NCBI RefSeq assembly: GCF_003385215.1
Contig: NZ_PQHW01000059.1
Coordinates: 1 to 43,570 of the forward strand
Source of the DNA: Amycolatopsis thermalba
GTDB taxonomy: Bacteria > Actinomycetota > Actinomycetes > Mycobacteriales > Pseudonocardiaceae
DNA: 43,570 nt
Direction of reading: 5' to 3'
The translations under genes were made by a program, and so were the position numbers. The notes below the pieces were generated by a model, which was not told the origin of the DNA, ran no database searches, and saw nothing but the letters and a program-made list of their open reading frames with translations. Positions 34,028-42,697 of this stretch are shown here, piece after piece. Every line of letters begins with the position of its first letter. Position 1 is the first letter of the stretch.

Positions 34028-34788
34028 TCCGCGACCACCCGGATCACGTCGCCCTCGCGGATCAGCTTCGGGATGATCGCCTCGACCGTGCGCTCGCTGG
34101 CCAGCGCCTCCGCGGCCGTGCCGAACTCCGCCAGCTCGCTCAGGGTGTACCAGGTCGGCGGCATCAGCGTGCTGCGACCCGCCTCCGCGTCGGCCAGCGC
34201 GTCGGCCGGGCGCCACCAGCCGGACGACTCGGCCTCGGTGGTCTTGCCGTCGGCCTCCTGGCCGGCGGGCAGGATCGCGGCGAAGAACCGGGTGTCGTAG
34301 CGGCGCTTCTCCTGCGCCGGCGTGATCCAGTGCGCCCACGGGCGCAGCAGGTCGGAACGCAGCGTCAGCCCTTCGCGCGCCAGGAAGTCGGCCAGCGACA
34401 GTTCCCGCGACACCAGCGCCTCCCGCGCCCCGGCGTACTCCGCGGTGTCGGTGACCACCTCGTCGGCCGTGCCGGCGAGCAGCACCCCGGACTCCTCGAA
34501 CGTCTCCCGCACCGCCGCGCACACCAGGGCCCGCGCGACCTGCTCGGTCCCGTTGAACCAGCTCGCCCAGTCGGTGGCGGGCGGCCCGGCCCACGCGATC
34601 GTCGCGTCGGCGTCGCGCTGGTCCACCCCGCCGCCGGGGAAGACCGTCATGCCGGCGGCGAACGCCATCGCGTTCACCCGCCGCTGGAGGAAGACTTCGA
34701 GACCGTCGTCGCCGTCCCGCAGCAACAGCACCGTCGCCGCGTCGCGGGGCACGGCCGGTTCGGCCGGCACCGCGTCGGAGAAGTTCAT
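34024..34788 (-). CDS. NUDIX hydrolase with long insertion (NUDT19-like)
   Basis: 254 residues. The Nudix motif is split as in NUDT19-type enzymes: MTVFPGGGVDQRDAD is separated by about 35 residues from CAAVRETFEESGVLL, which carries the metal-binding Glu. The AGMTVFPGG start fits the CoA-diphosphatase-related group. ATG at 34788 is chosen because GGGGAG is directly upstream; an ATG at 34830 would add 14 residues. It is absent from this place in the mycobacterial order I recall, and follows the two paralogous genes by 54 bp. The stop overlaps the MBL start. Confidence 0.85.
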   Translation of the reverse strand: MNFSDAVPAEPAVPRDAATVLLLRDGDDGLEVFLQRRVNAMAFAAGMTVFPGGGVDQRDADATIAWAGPPATDWASWFNGTEQVARALVCAAVRETFEESGVLLAGTADEVVTDTAEYAGAREALVSRELSLADFLAREGLTLRSDLLRPWAHWITPAQEKRRYDTRFFAAILPAGQEADGKTTEAESSGWWRPADALADAEAGRSTLMPPTWYTLSELAEFGTAAEALASERTVEAIIPKLIREGDVIRVVAE

Positions 34789-34842
34789 GCTCCCCGGGAT
34801 CCGGAAATCAAGTTGCACCACACGAGGCAACTTACGGGGTAA

Positions 34843-36012
34843 TCAGGAACCGGAGAAGCCGTCGACCCAGCGCGGGTCGTCCTCGGGCCGCCCGGAACCG
34901 TTGGCCCGCACCTTGGCGGCCTCGGCGCGTTCCCGCTCGGCGAGCTCGGCGTGCAGCTCACGCAGGAGCTGGCGGTCGCGCTCGGACAGCTGCGGGTCGT
35001 TGAGGTCGAGTTCCGGGATTTCGATCACTTCACCCGGGCCGATCGTCGCCGAAGCCACGGCTCTGGGCTTCTCGCCGTCCTCCGCCGCCAGCTGCGCCCG
35101 CAGCTGCGCGACCTCCTCGGACGTCATGTCCATGGTGTTCTCCACGCGGCTGGGCTCGGGGCCCTCCTCGCGCGGCTTGAACATGTGGCCCGGCCCGCCC
35201 GGGGACCGGACGACCTCGGTCGTCTCGGTCTCGGCGGCCACTTCGGTGGTGGTGGTCTCCGGCGCGGCCGGAGGTTCGGGCTCCTCGGGCTCGTCCCCGG
35301 CGGCGACCGTGGCGTGCGCCACATGCCGGCCGGAGCCCTGGCGCTGCGCCGGCGCCGTGGGAGCGGACGACGGGACGGCCCCGCCGGAGAGCCAGACGGC
35401 GGTGGCCGCGGTGAGCGCCTGCTCGTGGTAGCGGGAGCGCTCGGTGGACGGCCCGGTGACCTCGACGACCGACCGGATCCCGGCGCGCCGCAGGGCGGCG
35501 TCGATGCGGTACGCGGCGGCCGGCGGGTTGCCCTCCGGGCCGATCTCGACGAGCACCACGCGCTGCGGCAGCGGGCCCGGCACGCTGCCGGCCGGGGTGT
35601 TGCGCCACACCGCGTGCACCGACCGCAGGTCCGGCAGCACCTGGAGGGTGCGGTCGAGCGCGTCGGCGATGCCCTGCTCGGGCTGGTCGTCGCCGGTGAA
35701 GCGGTGCACGACGCCGGTCTCGGCCTCCGGGTCGTTCACCACCAGCTGGTCGGCGAGCGTCGCGTCCGACCGCGTCAGCTCCAGGACCAGCGCCAGCTCG
35801 TGCCGCTCCGCCTCGCGGACCGGCAGGCGGCCCGCGATCAGCGCGCCCGTGGTCAGCTCGGCGGCCTCGTCGAGGCGCGCTCGCGCGACCAGCTCACGCG
35901 CCTCCGACAGCAGGCTGTCGTCCAGGCGGCCTGCCAGCCCCAGCAACAGGTTGTGCAGCCGCAACGGCACCGCGAACCCGTCGCCCGCGATCCCGTCGTG
36001 GACGTCCACCAT
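34843..36012 (-). CDS. Uncharacterised protein, long paralogue of the 36046 gene
   Basis: 389 residues, no signal or membrane segment. Residues 19-80 (LHNLLLGLAGRL ... ERHELALVLEL) and 110-215 (LRSVHAVWRN, RVVLVEIGPEG, RYHEQALTAATAVWLSGG) match the entire neighbouring 206-residue protein, so the two are tandem paralogues. Residues about 220-389 are an additional acidic, Glu/Thr/Pro/Ala-rich tail with a predicted helix near the end (LSERDRQLLRELHAELAERERAEAAK). I recognise no family or catalytic motif. GGAGGGAG lies 7 nt before the ATG at 36012. Same strand as RidA, NUDIX and MBL genes, probably one transcript. Confidence 0.8.
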   Translation of the reverse strand: MVDVHDGIAGDGFAVPLRLHNLLLGLAGRLDDSLLSEARELVARARLDEAAELTTGALIAGRLPVREAERHELALVLELTRSDATLADQLVVNDPEAETGVVHRFTGDDQPEQGIADALDRTLQVLPDLRSVHAVWRNTPAGSVPGPLPQRVVLVEIGPEGNPPAAAYRIDAALRRAGIRSVVEVTGPSTERSRYHEQALTAATAVWLSGGAVPSSAPTAPAQRQGSGRHVAHATVAAGDEPEEPEPPAAPETTTTEVAAETETTEVVRSPGGPGHMFKPREEGPEPSRVENTMDMTSEEVAQLRAQLAAEDGEKPRAVASATIGPGEVIEIPELDLNDPQLSERDRQLLRELHAELAERERAEAAKVRANGSGRPEDDPRWVDGFSGS

Positions 36013-36045
36013 CTAGCTTCTCCCTCCAGCTCGGCAGGAGTGCCG

Positions 36046-36666
36046 TTACGCGGCGACGAGCCGGTTCCCGGTGTCCACCGCACCGACGCAGACGAGCTCG
36101 GAGCTCGCCAGTGCGGCCTGGTGGTACTCCGGCAGCTCGAACCGCGGCGGCATCACCTCGACGCTGGGTTCCTCGTCCCCCAGCACCCGCAGGACCCGCT
36201 GCAGCTCCCCGGTCAGCCTCGGCAGTCCCGACAGGGCCGTGATCAGCAGCACGCGCTTGGATTCCTCCCCCGTGCGCTGACGCCAGCTCTGCCGCACCTC
36301 GCCGACGTCCGGCCGGCCCCGCAGGGTGGCGTGGACGAGCGCGGACACCGAGTCAACCGAGTTCACCTGATCGGGTGCACTCGGGGTGAATGTGTACCGG
36401 TTCTCGCCGACCTCGTCCACCCCCAGGGTCGAACTCACCTGGTGCCAGTCCGCGCCGTGCGGCACGAGACCCGCCACGAGCAGGCGGTATTCCGGCTGGT
36501 CGAGATCGATGTTGTGCTTGAGCAGCGTGCGCGGCAAGGTTCGAGCCAAGGTCGACATCGCGCCCTCGCCCAGCCAGTCCCGGTAACGCCAGAGCAGGCG
36601 GTCGGGCATGCGGCCGGCCAGCCGCAGCAACAGCTCATGACACGAGGCTTCGATATCCGGGTCCAT
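36046..36666 (-). CDS. Uncharacterised protein, short paralogue of the 34843 gene
   Basis: 206 residues, soluble. Its first part (CHELLLRLAGRMPDRLLWRYRDWL at about 9-32, then EYRLLVAGLVP) is a helical domain shared with the long paralogue; the second part (VGEVRQSWRQRTG, KRVLLITALSGLPRLTGEL, EYHQAALASSELVCVG) looks like a small alpha/beta domain. No known motif, metal site or nucleotide loop is visible. ATG at 36666 overlaps the RidA stop by one base (TGATG), so translation is coupled to RidA. There is a 33-bp gap to the long paralogue. Confidence 0.8.
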   Translation of the reverse strand: MDPDIEASCHELLLRLAGRMPDRLLWRYRDWLGEGAMSTLARTLPRTLLKHNIDLDQPEYRLLVAGLVPHGADWHQVSSTLGVDEVGENRYTFTPSAPDQVNSVDSVSALVHATLRGRPDVGEVRQSWRQRTGEESKRVLLITALSGLPRLTGELQRVLRVLGDEEPSVEVMPPRFELPEYHQAALASSELVCVGAVDTGNRLVAA

Positions 36667-37121
36667 CAGCTCACCTCGACAATCAGTTCGACCTCGACCG
36701 GTGCCCCCAGCGGCAGCTCGGCCACACCCACCGCCGAGCGGGCGTGCGCGCCCGCGTCGCCGAAGATCTCGCCGAAGAGCTCGGACGCGCCGTTGATCAC
36801 AGCCGGCTGGCCGGTGAACCCCTCCGCGGACGCGACGAACCCGACGATCTTCACGATCCGGACGATCGATTCGAGACCGACGAGCGCGTCCACCGCCGCG
36901 AGCGCGTTCAGCGCCGCCGTCCGCGCGTAGCGCTTGGCCTCCTCCGGGCTCACCTCGGCCCCGACCTTGCCGGTCGCCTGCAGCTTGCCCTCGACGAACG
37001 GCACCTGACCCGAGGTGTAGACCTGCGACCCGCTGCGGACAGCCGGCACGTAGGCAGCCACCGGCGCGGGGACGCTCGGCAGCTCGATCCCCAGTTCGGC
37101 CAGACGCTCGCCCCAGCTCAT
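36666..37121 (-). CDS. RidA-family protein (Rv3678c-type)
   Basis: 151 residues, trimeric YjgF/YER057c/UK114 fold. RSGSQVYTSGQVPF and AALNALAAVDALVGLESIVRIVKIVGFVASAEGF are family hallmarks. True RidA enzymes hydrolyse reactive enamine/imine intermediates using an Arg near the C-terminus (LPRxxxVEIE); here the matching place reads LPLGAPVEVELIVEVS and has no Arg. This is therefore a Rid-subfamily protein that may not be an imine deaminase. ATG at 37121 overlaps the DUF4177 stop as ATGA. Confidence 0.88.
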   Translation of the reverse strand: MSWGERLAELGIELPSVPAPVAAYVPAVRSGSQVYTSGQVPFVEGKLQATGKVGAEVSPEEAKRYARTAALNALAAVDALVGLESIVRIVKIVGFVASAEGFTGQPAVINGASELFGEIFGDAGAHARSAVGVAELPLGAPVEVELIVEVS

Positions 37122-37279
37122 GCCTTGGCCCGCTTCAGGTAGGCGACGTGCTGCTCCCCGCTCGGGTTCGGCAGCACCGTGACCAGCTCCCAGCCGTCCT
37201 CACCCCACTGGTCGAGGATCTGCTTGGTCGCGTGGATCAGCAACGGAACCGTGGCGTACTCCCACTTCGTGGCGCTCAT
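37118..37279 (-). CDS. DUF4177-type small protein
   Basis: A 53-residue protein reading MSATKWEYATVPLLIHATKQ, then a segment with WGEDGWELVTVLPNP, ending HVAYLKRAKA. The KWEYATVP...DGWELV pattern is the DUF4177 signature. Function unknown. It is the first gene of the minus-strand run and its stop overlaps the RidA start by 4 bp. A counterpart (Rv3678A) lies in the same place in mycobacteria as I recall it. The start ATG at 37279 is 71 bp from the divergent ArsA-like gene. Confidence 0.85.
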   Translation of the reverse strand: MSATKWEYATVPLLIHATKQILDQWGEDGWELVTVLPNPSGEQHVAYLKRAKA

Positions 37280-37337
37280 GGGGTCAATCTAGTGGTGGTG
37301 TGAAGCTCTCCTCGCGGCGGCGGCGTGATCGCTGGCT

Positions 37338-37343
37338 TACGCT
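37338..37343 (+). promoter_or_regulatory. Candidate -10 box for a leaderless ArsA-like gene
   Basis: TACGCT ends 7 nt before the GTG at 37351; no ribosome site is present. The same hexamer precedes the ponA2-type gene. Confidence 0.45.
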
Positions 37344-37350
37344 GGATCGT

Positions 37351-38355
37351 GTGAGCACACCCCTGGCCGGATGGACCGACGAGCTCGCCCGCGCCCGGTT
37401 GCACTTCGTCACCGGCAAGGGCGGCACCGGCAAGACGACCATGGCCGCGGCACTCGGGATCGCGCTGGCCAGCCACGGGCGGCGCGTGCTGCTGGTCGAG
37501 GTCGAGGGCAGGCAGGGGTTCGCCCAGCTCTTCGACACCGAGCCGCTGCCGTACGCCGAGCAGCGGATCGCGGCGGTGCCCGGCGGCGGTGAGCTGCGGG
37601 CCCTGCACATCGACGTGGAAGCGGCGCTGCTCGAGTACTTCGAGATGTTCTACAACCTGGGCTTCGCGGGCCGGACGCTGCGGCGGATGGGCGCGATCGA
37701 GTTCGCCACCACGCTCGCGCCGGGCCTGCGGGACGTGCTGCTCACCGGCAAGATCAAGGAGTGCGTCGGGCGGACCGGCCCGGACGGCAGGCATGTCTAC
37801 GACGCCGTCGTGGTCGACGCGCCGCCGACCGGCCGCGTGGTCAAGTTCCTCGACGTCACCAAGGCCCTGACCGACCTGGCGAAGGCCGGCCCGATCCGCG
37901 GCCAGGCCGAGGGCGTGGTGCGGCTGCTGCACTCCGAGGAGACGGTCGTGCACCTGGTGACCCTCCTGGAGGAGATGCCGGTGCGCGAGACCGTGGAGGC
38001 GGTGGCCGAGCTGGACGGAGCCGACCTCCGGCCGGGCGCGGTGCTGGTCAACCGGGTGCGGCCGCCGCGGCTGCCCGCCCGGTCGGTGACCCCGGCCGCG
38101 GACGGGCGGGTGGACGCCTCCCGGGTGCGCAGCGGGCTGGCCTCGGCCGGGCTCGACCTGCCGGACGCCACGATGGACGCCCTGGTCGCGGAGACCGTCG
38201 AGCACGCCATCCGGGTCGCCGCCGAGCAGCGGGCGCGGGAGCAGCTCGCCGAGGCGGACCTGCCGACGCTGGAGGTGCCGGAGGAGTCCGGCGGCATCGA
38301 CCTCGCCGCGCTCTACGACCTCGCCGAGTCGTTGACCGACCAGGGGGTGCGCTGA
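37351..38355 (+). CDS. ArsA/GET3-like ATPase, first subunit (Rv3679-type)
   Basis: 334 residues, SIMIBI-class P-loop ATPase. The deviant Walker [10 protein letters not shown] is at about 24-32 and keeps the signature Lys. [16 protein letters not shown] gives the switch I region and [16 protein letters not shown] switch II. A helical domain follows. Such proteins relate to arsenite pump ATPases and to the tail-anchored protein carrier GET3; with the next gene it matches the mycobacterial pair Rv3679-Rv3680, reported to form a complex. No arsenic genes are nearby. The GTG at 37351 seems leaderless. The stop and the next start overlap as TGATG. Confidence 0.92.
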   Translation: MSTPLAGWTDELARARLHFVTGKGGTGKTTMAAALGIALASHGRRVLLVEVEGRQGFAQLFDTEPLPYAEQRIAAVPGGGELRALHIDVEAALLEYFEMFYNLGFAGRTLRRMGAIEFATTLAPGLRDVLLTGKIKECVGRTGPDGRHVYDAVVVDAPPTGRVVKFLDVTKALTDLAKAGPIRGQAEGVVRLLHSEETVVHLVTLLEEMPVRETVEAVAELDGADLRPGAVLVNRVRPPRLPARSVTPAADGRVDASRVRSGLASAGLDLPDATMDALVAETVEHAIRVAAEQRAREQLAEADLPTLEVPEESGGIDLAALYDLAESLTDQGVR

Positions 38356-39470
38356 TGACCGAGCGGCTCGACGTCGACGCCCTGATCGACGACCCGAAGA
38401 CGCGGATCGTCGTGTGCTGCGGCTCGGGCGGGGTGGGCAAGACCACCACCGCCGCCGCGCTCGCGCTGCGCGCCGCCGAACGCGGACGCCAGACGGTGGT
38501 GCTCACCATCGACCCGGCGCGGCGGCTCGCGCAGGCGCTCGGGCTGCGGGAGCTGGGCAACCACCCGCGGCAGGTGTCGGTCGCCGGGTTCGAGCCCAAG
38601 GGCGAGCTGTGGGCGATGATGCTCGACATGCGGCGCACCTTCGACGACATGGTGCGCACCCACGCCGGGCCGGAACGCGCCGAGGCGCTGCTCGCGAACC
38701 CCTTCTACCAGACCATTTCCACGTCGTTCTCCGGCACGCAGGAGTACATGGCGATGGAGAAGCTGGGCCAGCTCGCGGCCACCGACGAGTGGGACCTGAT
38801 CGTCGTCGACACCCCGCCGAGCCGGTCCGCGCTGGACTTCCTGGACGCGCCGAACCGGCTGTCCAGCGCCCTGGACGGGCGCATGATCCGGCTGCTCACC
38901 GGCCCGGCGAAGGCCGGCGGCTGGGGTATCCGCAAGGTGGTCAGCACCGGGTTCTCGATCTTCGCGAAGGCCGTGTCGACGATCATCGGCGGGCAGCTGC
39001 TGGCCGACGCGTCCGCGTTCATGCAGGCCTTCGACAGCATGTTCGGCGGGTTCCGGGAACGCGCCCGCAAGACCGCCGAGCTGCTGCGCTCGGAGGGCAC
39101 GTCGTTCCTGGTGGTGGCCGCGCCGGAGCCGGACGCCCTGCGCGAGGCGAGCTACTTCGTGGAACGGCTGGGCGGTGAGAACATGCCGCTGGCCGGGCTG
39201 GTCGCGAACCGCACCCACCCGGTGCTGGCGGACCTGTCGGCCACGGCGGCGCTGTCCGCGGCCGAGAAACTGGAGTCGACCGCCCCGCTGGCCACCGCGG
39301 TGCTGCAGCTGCACGCCGACCGGGTGGCCCTGGCCGACCGCGAGAAGCGGCTGCTGGCGCGCTTCACGCGCGCGCATCCCGGAGTCCCCCTGGTCGAGGT
39401 GCCCGCGCTCCCCAGCGACGTGCACGACCTCGGCGGACTCCGGGAGATCGGCGACCGCTTGGCGTCCTAG
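38355..39470 (+). CDS. ArsA/GET3-like ATPase, second subunit (Rv3680-type)
   Basis: 371 residues. Walker A is GSGGVGKTT at about 23-31, where Ser replaces the signature Lys found in the first subunit. [15 protein letters not shown] (switch I) and [16 protein letters not shown] (switch II) are intact. A Phe/Met-rich helical segment ([24 protein letters not shown]) may form a hydrophobic groove like that of GET3. It should pair with the first subunit, giving a lopsided ATPase dimer. Translation is coupled to the first gene. Its TAG stop overlaps that of the convergent whiB gene by 4 bp in CCTAGG. Confidence 0.92.
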   Translation: MTERLDVDALIDDPKTRIVVCCGSGGVGKTTTAAALALRAAERGRQTVVLTIDPARRLAQALGLRELGNHPRQVSVAGFEPKGELWAMMLDMRRTFDDMVRTHAGPERAEALLANPFYQTISTSFSGTQEYMAMEKLGQLAATDEWDLIVVDTPPSRSALDFLDAPNRLSSALDGRMIRLLTGPAKAGGWGIRKVVSTGFSIFAKAVSTIIGGQLLADASAFMQAFDSMFGGFRERARKTAELLRSEGTSFLVVAAPEPDALREASYFVERLGGENMPLAGLVANRTHPVLADLSATAALSAAEKLESTAPLATAVLQLHADRVALADREKRLLARFTRAHPGVPLVEVPALPSDVHDLGGLREIGDRLAS

Positions 39471-39757
39471 GACGCCGCTTCGGCGAAGTCCTTCCGAGCC
39501 GAATCCAGCAGCTCCGACCACGATTCGACCTCGGGACGGCGGCGCAGCAGCGCGCGCCGCTCCCGTTCGGTCATCCCGCCCCAGATGCCGAAGCTGATGC
39601 GGTTGTCCAGCGCCTCGGCCAGGCATTCCGTGCGCACCGGGCACCCCATGCAGACCAGTTTGGCCCGGTTCTGGTCCGCTCCCCGCACGAACAGCTCATC
39701 CGGATCCGCGTCCCGGCAGAGGGCGCGGACGCGCCAGCTCTGTGGTGTGGATTCCAT
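39467..39757 (-). CDS. whiB4: WhiB-family iron-sulfur regulator (WhiB4-type)
   Basis: 96 residues. Four cysteines bind a 4Fe-4S cluster in the pattern C-x(22)-C-x2-C-x5-C: ALCRDADP, then [24 protein letters not shown] is the WhiB signature turn and basic helix that contact sigma factor and DNA. ATG at 39757 is preferred: the residues after it ([15 protein letters not shown]) begin the domain, whereas an ATG 33 bp upstream adds an atypical stretch. It lies convergent to the ArsA pair and divergent from the ponA2-type gene, the order of Rv3681c. The symbol rests on synteny. Confidence 0.92.
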   Translation of the reverse strand: MESTPQSWRVRALCRDADPDELFVRGADQNRAKLVCMGCPVRTECLAEALDNRISFGIWGGMTERERRALLRRRPEVESWSELLDSARKDFAEAAS

Positions 39758-39957
39758 CCCCCAAGCTCCCCTCGTGATGTGCCTGCTCACCCGGAGCCTC
39801 CCCGGCTCCGCACTACGTGAGACGTTGACGGACTGTAGAGGCCGACGGTTCCCGCCGCCAAGAGCCCGATGGAAATTCGTTACCGGAATACGTCGCGGAC
39901 CCGGCGTTCCCGTGGTATTCAGCGGACGCGGCCCGGCGGGGGAACGCCGGTTCCCAC

Positions 39958-39963
39958 TACGCT
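39958..39963 (+). promoter_or_regulatory. Candidate -10 box for a leaderless ponA2-type gene
   Basis: TACGCT ends 6 nt before the GTG at 39970, in the same arrangement as at 37338-37343. No ribosome site is visible. Confidence 0.45.
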
Positions 39964-39969
39964 GGTGAT

Positions 39970-42132
39970 GTGCGCAAGACGGATGGTCTGTTCAAACTGC
40001 TCGGCCTGTGCCTGCTCGCGGGAATCCTCGTCGCCGGGGTGCTGTTCCCCGTGGTCGGCGCCGCCGGGGTCGCGTCGAACAGGGCGAGCGAGACGGTCGA
40101 CAGCATGTCCGCCGAACTCGCGAACGTGCCACCGCCGCTGGTCACCACCATCACGGATTCGGCAGGCAACCAAATCGCCACGCTGTACGACCAGTACCGC
40201 ATCCCGACGGCCGGTGATCAGATCAACGAGGCCATGAAATGGGCGCTGGTCTCCACCGAGGACCGGCGTTTCTACGAGCACCACGGCGTGGACTGGAAGG
40301 GCACGCTGCGCGCCGCGCTGAGCAACAGCGCCGGTGGCGACACCCAGGGCGCGTCGACGCTCACCCAGCAGTACGTCAAGAACTACCTCATCAACGTCAT
40401 CTACCGGGACGACGAGGTGGGCCAGCAGAAGGCCCAGGAGCAGTCGATCGCCCGCAAGCTGAAGGAAGCGCGGATCGCGATCCAGCTCGAGAACCAGATG
40501 AGCAAGGACCAGATCCTCACCAGCTACCTCAACGTCGTCGAGTTCTCGCGCAAGATCTACGGCGTCGGGGCGGCCGCGCAGGCCTACTTCAACACCACCG
40601 CGGACAAGCTGTCGGTCACCCAGGCCGCGCTGCTCGCCGGCATGGTCAACAACCCGCCGTTCTACGACCCGTGGAGCCACCCGGACCGCGCCACCGAGCG
40701 CCGCAACCTGGTGCTGGACCGCATGGTCGACAACCTGAAGCTGTCGAAGGCCGACGCCGAGCGGATGAAGACCGAGCCGCTGGGCGTGGTGCCGGGCGGG
40801 CCGTCCAAGCCGGCCGCCAACTGCGTCGGCGCCGGGCCGGAGAACGGGTTCTTCTGCCAGTACGTCGAGGACTACCTGCTCTCGCACGGCATGGACAAGG
40901 ACGACCTCTACACCGGCGGCTACACCATCCGCACGACGATGGACCAGCGCGCCAACCACGAGGCGAAGATGTCCGCACAGACCCAGGTCAGCAAGACGCA
41001 GAAGAACGTCGCGAACGTGCTGTCGCTGGTGCGGCCCGGCAAGAACCGGCACGAGGTGGTGGCGCTGGCCGCGAACCGCGACTACGGCACGGACGCCAGC
41101 GCCGGGCAGACGACCTACGCGTTGCCGTCGGGCGTCTACAACACCGGCGGTGCCGGGTCGAGCTACAAGATCTTCACCTCGGCGGCGGCGATCCAGAACC
41201 GGGTGATGGGCATCTACGACACCATCGAGGTGCCGAACTTCTACGTGTCCAACGTGTTCACCGGTGGCGCCCGGGGGCGGTGCCCGCTCGTGGCGCAAGG
41301 GACTTATGCGTACTGCCTGGGCAACGCCACCGACTACGAGGGCGGCACCCGGACCATGACGCTGCAGCAGGCGCTGCAGACCTCGCCCAACACCGCGTTC
41401 GTCATCCTCGAGGAGCGCACCGGGATGGCCCCGATCGTCGACATGGCGAGCAAGCTCGGCCTGCGCGAGACGATGACCCGCAACATCGGTGGCGGCGAGG
41501 TGAAGCCGGAGTCGAAGAACCAGGGTGAGAACAAGACCCAGACCGCGTACTTCGGGCCCACCGACAAATCGCCCGGGCAGGGTTCGTTCACGCTCGGGGT
41601 GTCGGCAACCAGCAACCTGGAGATGGCCAACGTCGCGGCGACCATCCTCAGCGGCGGCGTGTGGTGCCCGCCCACACCGATCGCCCAGGTGCAGGACCGC
41701 GACGGCAAGCCGATCCCGATCAACGAGCAGCCGTGCGAGCAGGTGATGGACGAGGCCGCCGCCAACAGCCTCGCGCAGGGCATGAGCAAGGACGACCTGC
41801 CCGGCGGAACCGCGGCCGCGGCGGCCGGCCAGGTCGGCTGGAACCGGCCGATGATCGGCAAGACCGGTACCACGCAGAGCAACGGCTCGGCGGCTTTCGT
41901 CGGCGGCACGCCGCAGCTCGCGGGCGCCGCGATGGTCTTCCGGCCGGAGGGCGGCAGCGGCGGCCTGTGCGATGGCGGCCCCGGCAACGTCTACACCTGT
42001 TCCGAAGGCAACATGTTCGGTGGCAAGACGCCCGCGCGGACCTGGTTCGGCGCGGTGAGCAAGATCCTCGGGCCCAACGACCCGATCCTGCCGCTCCCAC
42101 CGTCCGACCCACGCTACGAACGGGTGCGCTGA
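39970..42132 (+). CDS. ponA2: Class A penicillin-binding protein, PonA2 type
   Basis: 720 residues. One membrane anchor (about 8-33) is followed by a GT51 glycosyltransferase domain with catalytic Glu97 in STEDRRFYEHHGVD and GASTLTQQYVKN near 128, then a transpeptidase domain with SSYK at 397-400, SPN at 472-474 and KTG at 631-633. All active-site motifs are present, so it can polymerise and cross-link peptidoglycan outside the membrane. It ends at PPSDPRYERVR without the C-terminal PASTA domain present in M. tuberculosis PonA2. Extra cysteine pairs lie near 280-290, 435 and 560-575. GTG at 39970 is set by the -10 box and the conserved N-terminus. Confidence 0.95.
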   Translation: MRKTDGLFKLLGLCLLAGILVAGVLFPVVGAAGVASNRASETVDSMSAELANVPPPLVTTITDSAGNQIATLYDQYRIPTAGDQINEAMKWALVSTEDRRFYEHHGVDWKGTLRAALSNSAGGDTQGASTLTQQYVKNYLINVIYRDDEVGQQKAQEQSIARKLKEARIAIQLENQMSKDQILTSYLNVVEFSRKIYGVGAAAQAYFNTTADKLSVTQAALLAGMVNNPPFYDPWSHPDRATERRNLVLDRMVDNLKLSKADAERMKTEPLGVVPGGPSKPAANCVGAGPENGFFCQYVEDYLLSHGMDKDDLYTGGYTIRTTMDQRANHEAKMSAQTQVSKTQKNVANVLSLVRPGKNRHEVVALAANRDYGTDASAGQTTYALPSGVYNTGGAGSSYKIFTSAAAIQNRVMGIYDTIEVPNFYVSNVFTGGARGRCPLVAQGTYAYCLGNATDYEGGTRTMTLQQALQTSPNTAFVILEERTGMAPIVDMASKLGLRETMTRNIGGGEVKPESKNQGENKTQTAYFGPTDKSPGQGSFTLGVSATSNLEMANVAATILSGGVWCPPTPIAQVQDRDGKPIPINEQPCEQVMDEAAANSLAQGMSKDDLPGGTAAAAAGQVGWNRPMIGKTGTTQSNGSAAFVGGTPQLAGAAMVFRPEGGSGGLCDGGPGNVYTCSEGNMFGGKTPARTWFGAVSKILGPNDPILPLPPSDPRYERVR

Positions 42133-42136
42133 GGAG

Positions 42137-42167
42137 CGCTCCCGGGGAGTTGAGCCCACCGGGAGCG
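42137..42167 (+). terminator. Hairpin just after the PBP gene
   Basis: CGCTCCCGG (42137-42145) pairs perfectly with CCGGGAGCG (42159-42167). A second stem of 12 bp, GCCGCCCGGGGC (42177-42188) with GCCCCGGGCGGC (42194-42205), follows at once. No T-tract follows either. Confidence 0.6.
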
Positions 42168-42205
42168 GTGGGTTCGGCCGCCCGGGGCCAGACGCCCCGG
42201 GCGGC

Positions 42206-42660
42206 TCTGGGCCCGGCCCGGCCAGCGTGGTTCACCGGGCCGAGCTCGCCCAGGTCCGACCCGCCGCACCGTGGCCCGGCACGGGCACGGGGCCGGGCCA
42301 CCCGCCGCCGTGGCCGGTTCACCGGGCCCGCCCGCCCGGCCGCCGCGCGTTTTGCGCAAGAGAACGGGCCGCCCGTCACCGGTTCCGATCGGGCTCACCC
42401 GCCGCCGTGGCCGGTTCACCGGGCCGAACCCGCCGAGGCCGGGCCCGCCACGCAGCGCGAGCTCGGCCCGCCCGGCCGCCGTGCGCGTACTGCGCGGAGG
42501 TCTCGGCCGCGTGTCACCGTTTCCGACCGGGCCCACCCGCCGCCGTGCCCAGTTCACCGGGCCGAACCCGCCGAGGCGCCCGGCCGCCGTGCGCGTCGCA
42601 GAGGTCTGGGCCTCCTGTCACCGGTTCCGCCCCCACCCGCCGCCGGGGTCGCTTCGCCGG
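42206..42660. repeat. Imperfect GC-rich repeats before the metallophosphoesterase
   Basis: The phrase CACCCGCCGCCG recurs at 42299, 42396, 42534 and 42634 (steps 97, 138 and 100 bp), together with GGTTCACCGGGCC and GTCACCGGTTCCG. Units are degenerate and of unequal length. Frames through it give Pro/Arg/Ala-rich sequence only. I see no gene in 42133-42697. Confidence 0.65.
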
Positions 42661-42684
42661 CGGCCGGGAGTCGCTACCGACCCG

Positions 42685-42690
42685 TATCCT
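42685..42690 (+). promoter_or_regulatory. Candidate -10 box for a leaderless metallophosphoesterase gene
   Basis: TATCCT ends 7 nt before the GTG at 42698. Confidence 0.45.
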
Positions 42691-42697
42691 GGGCTTC

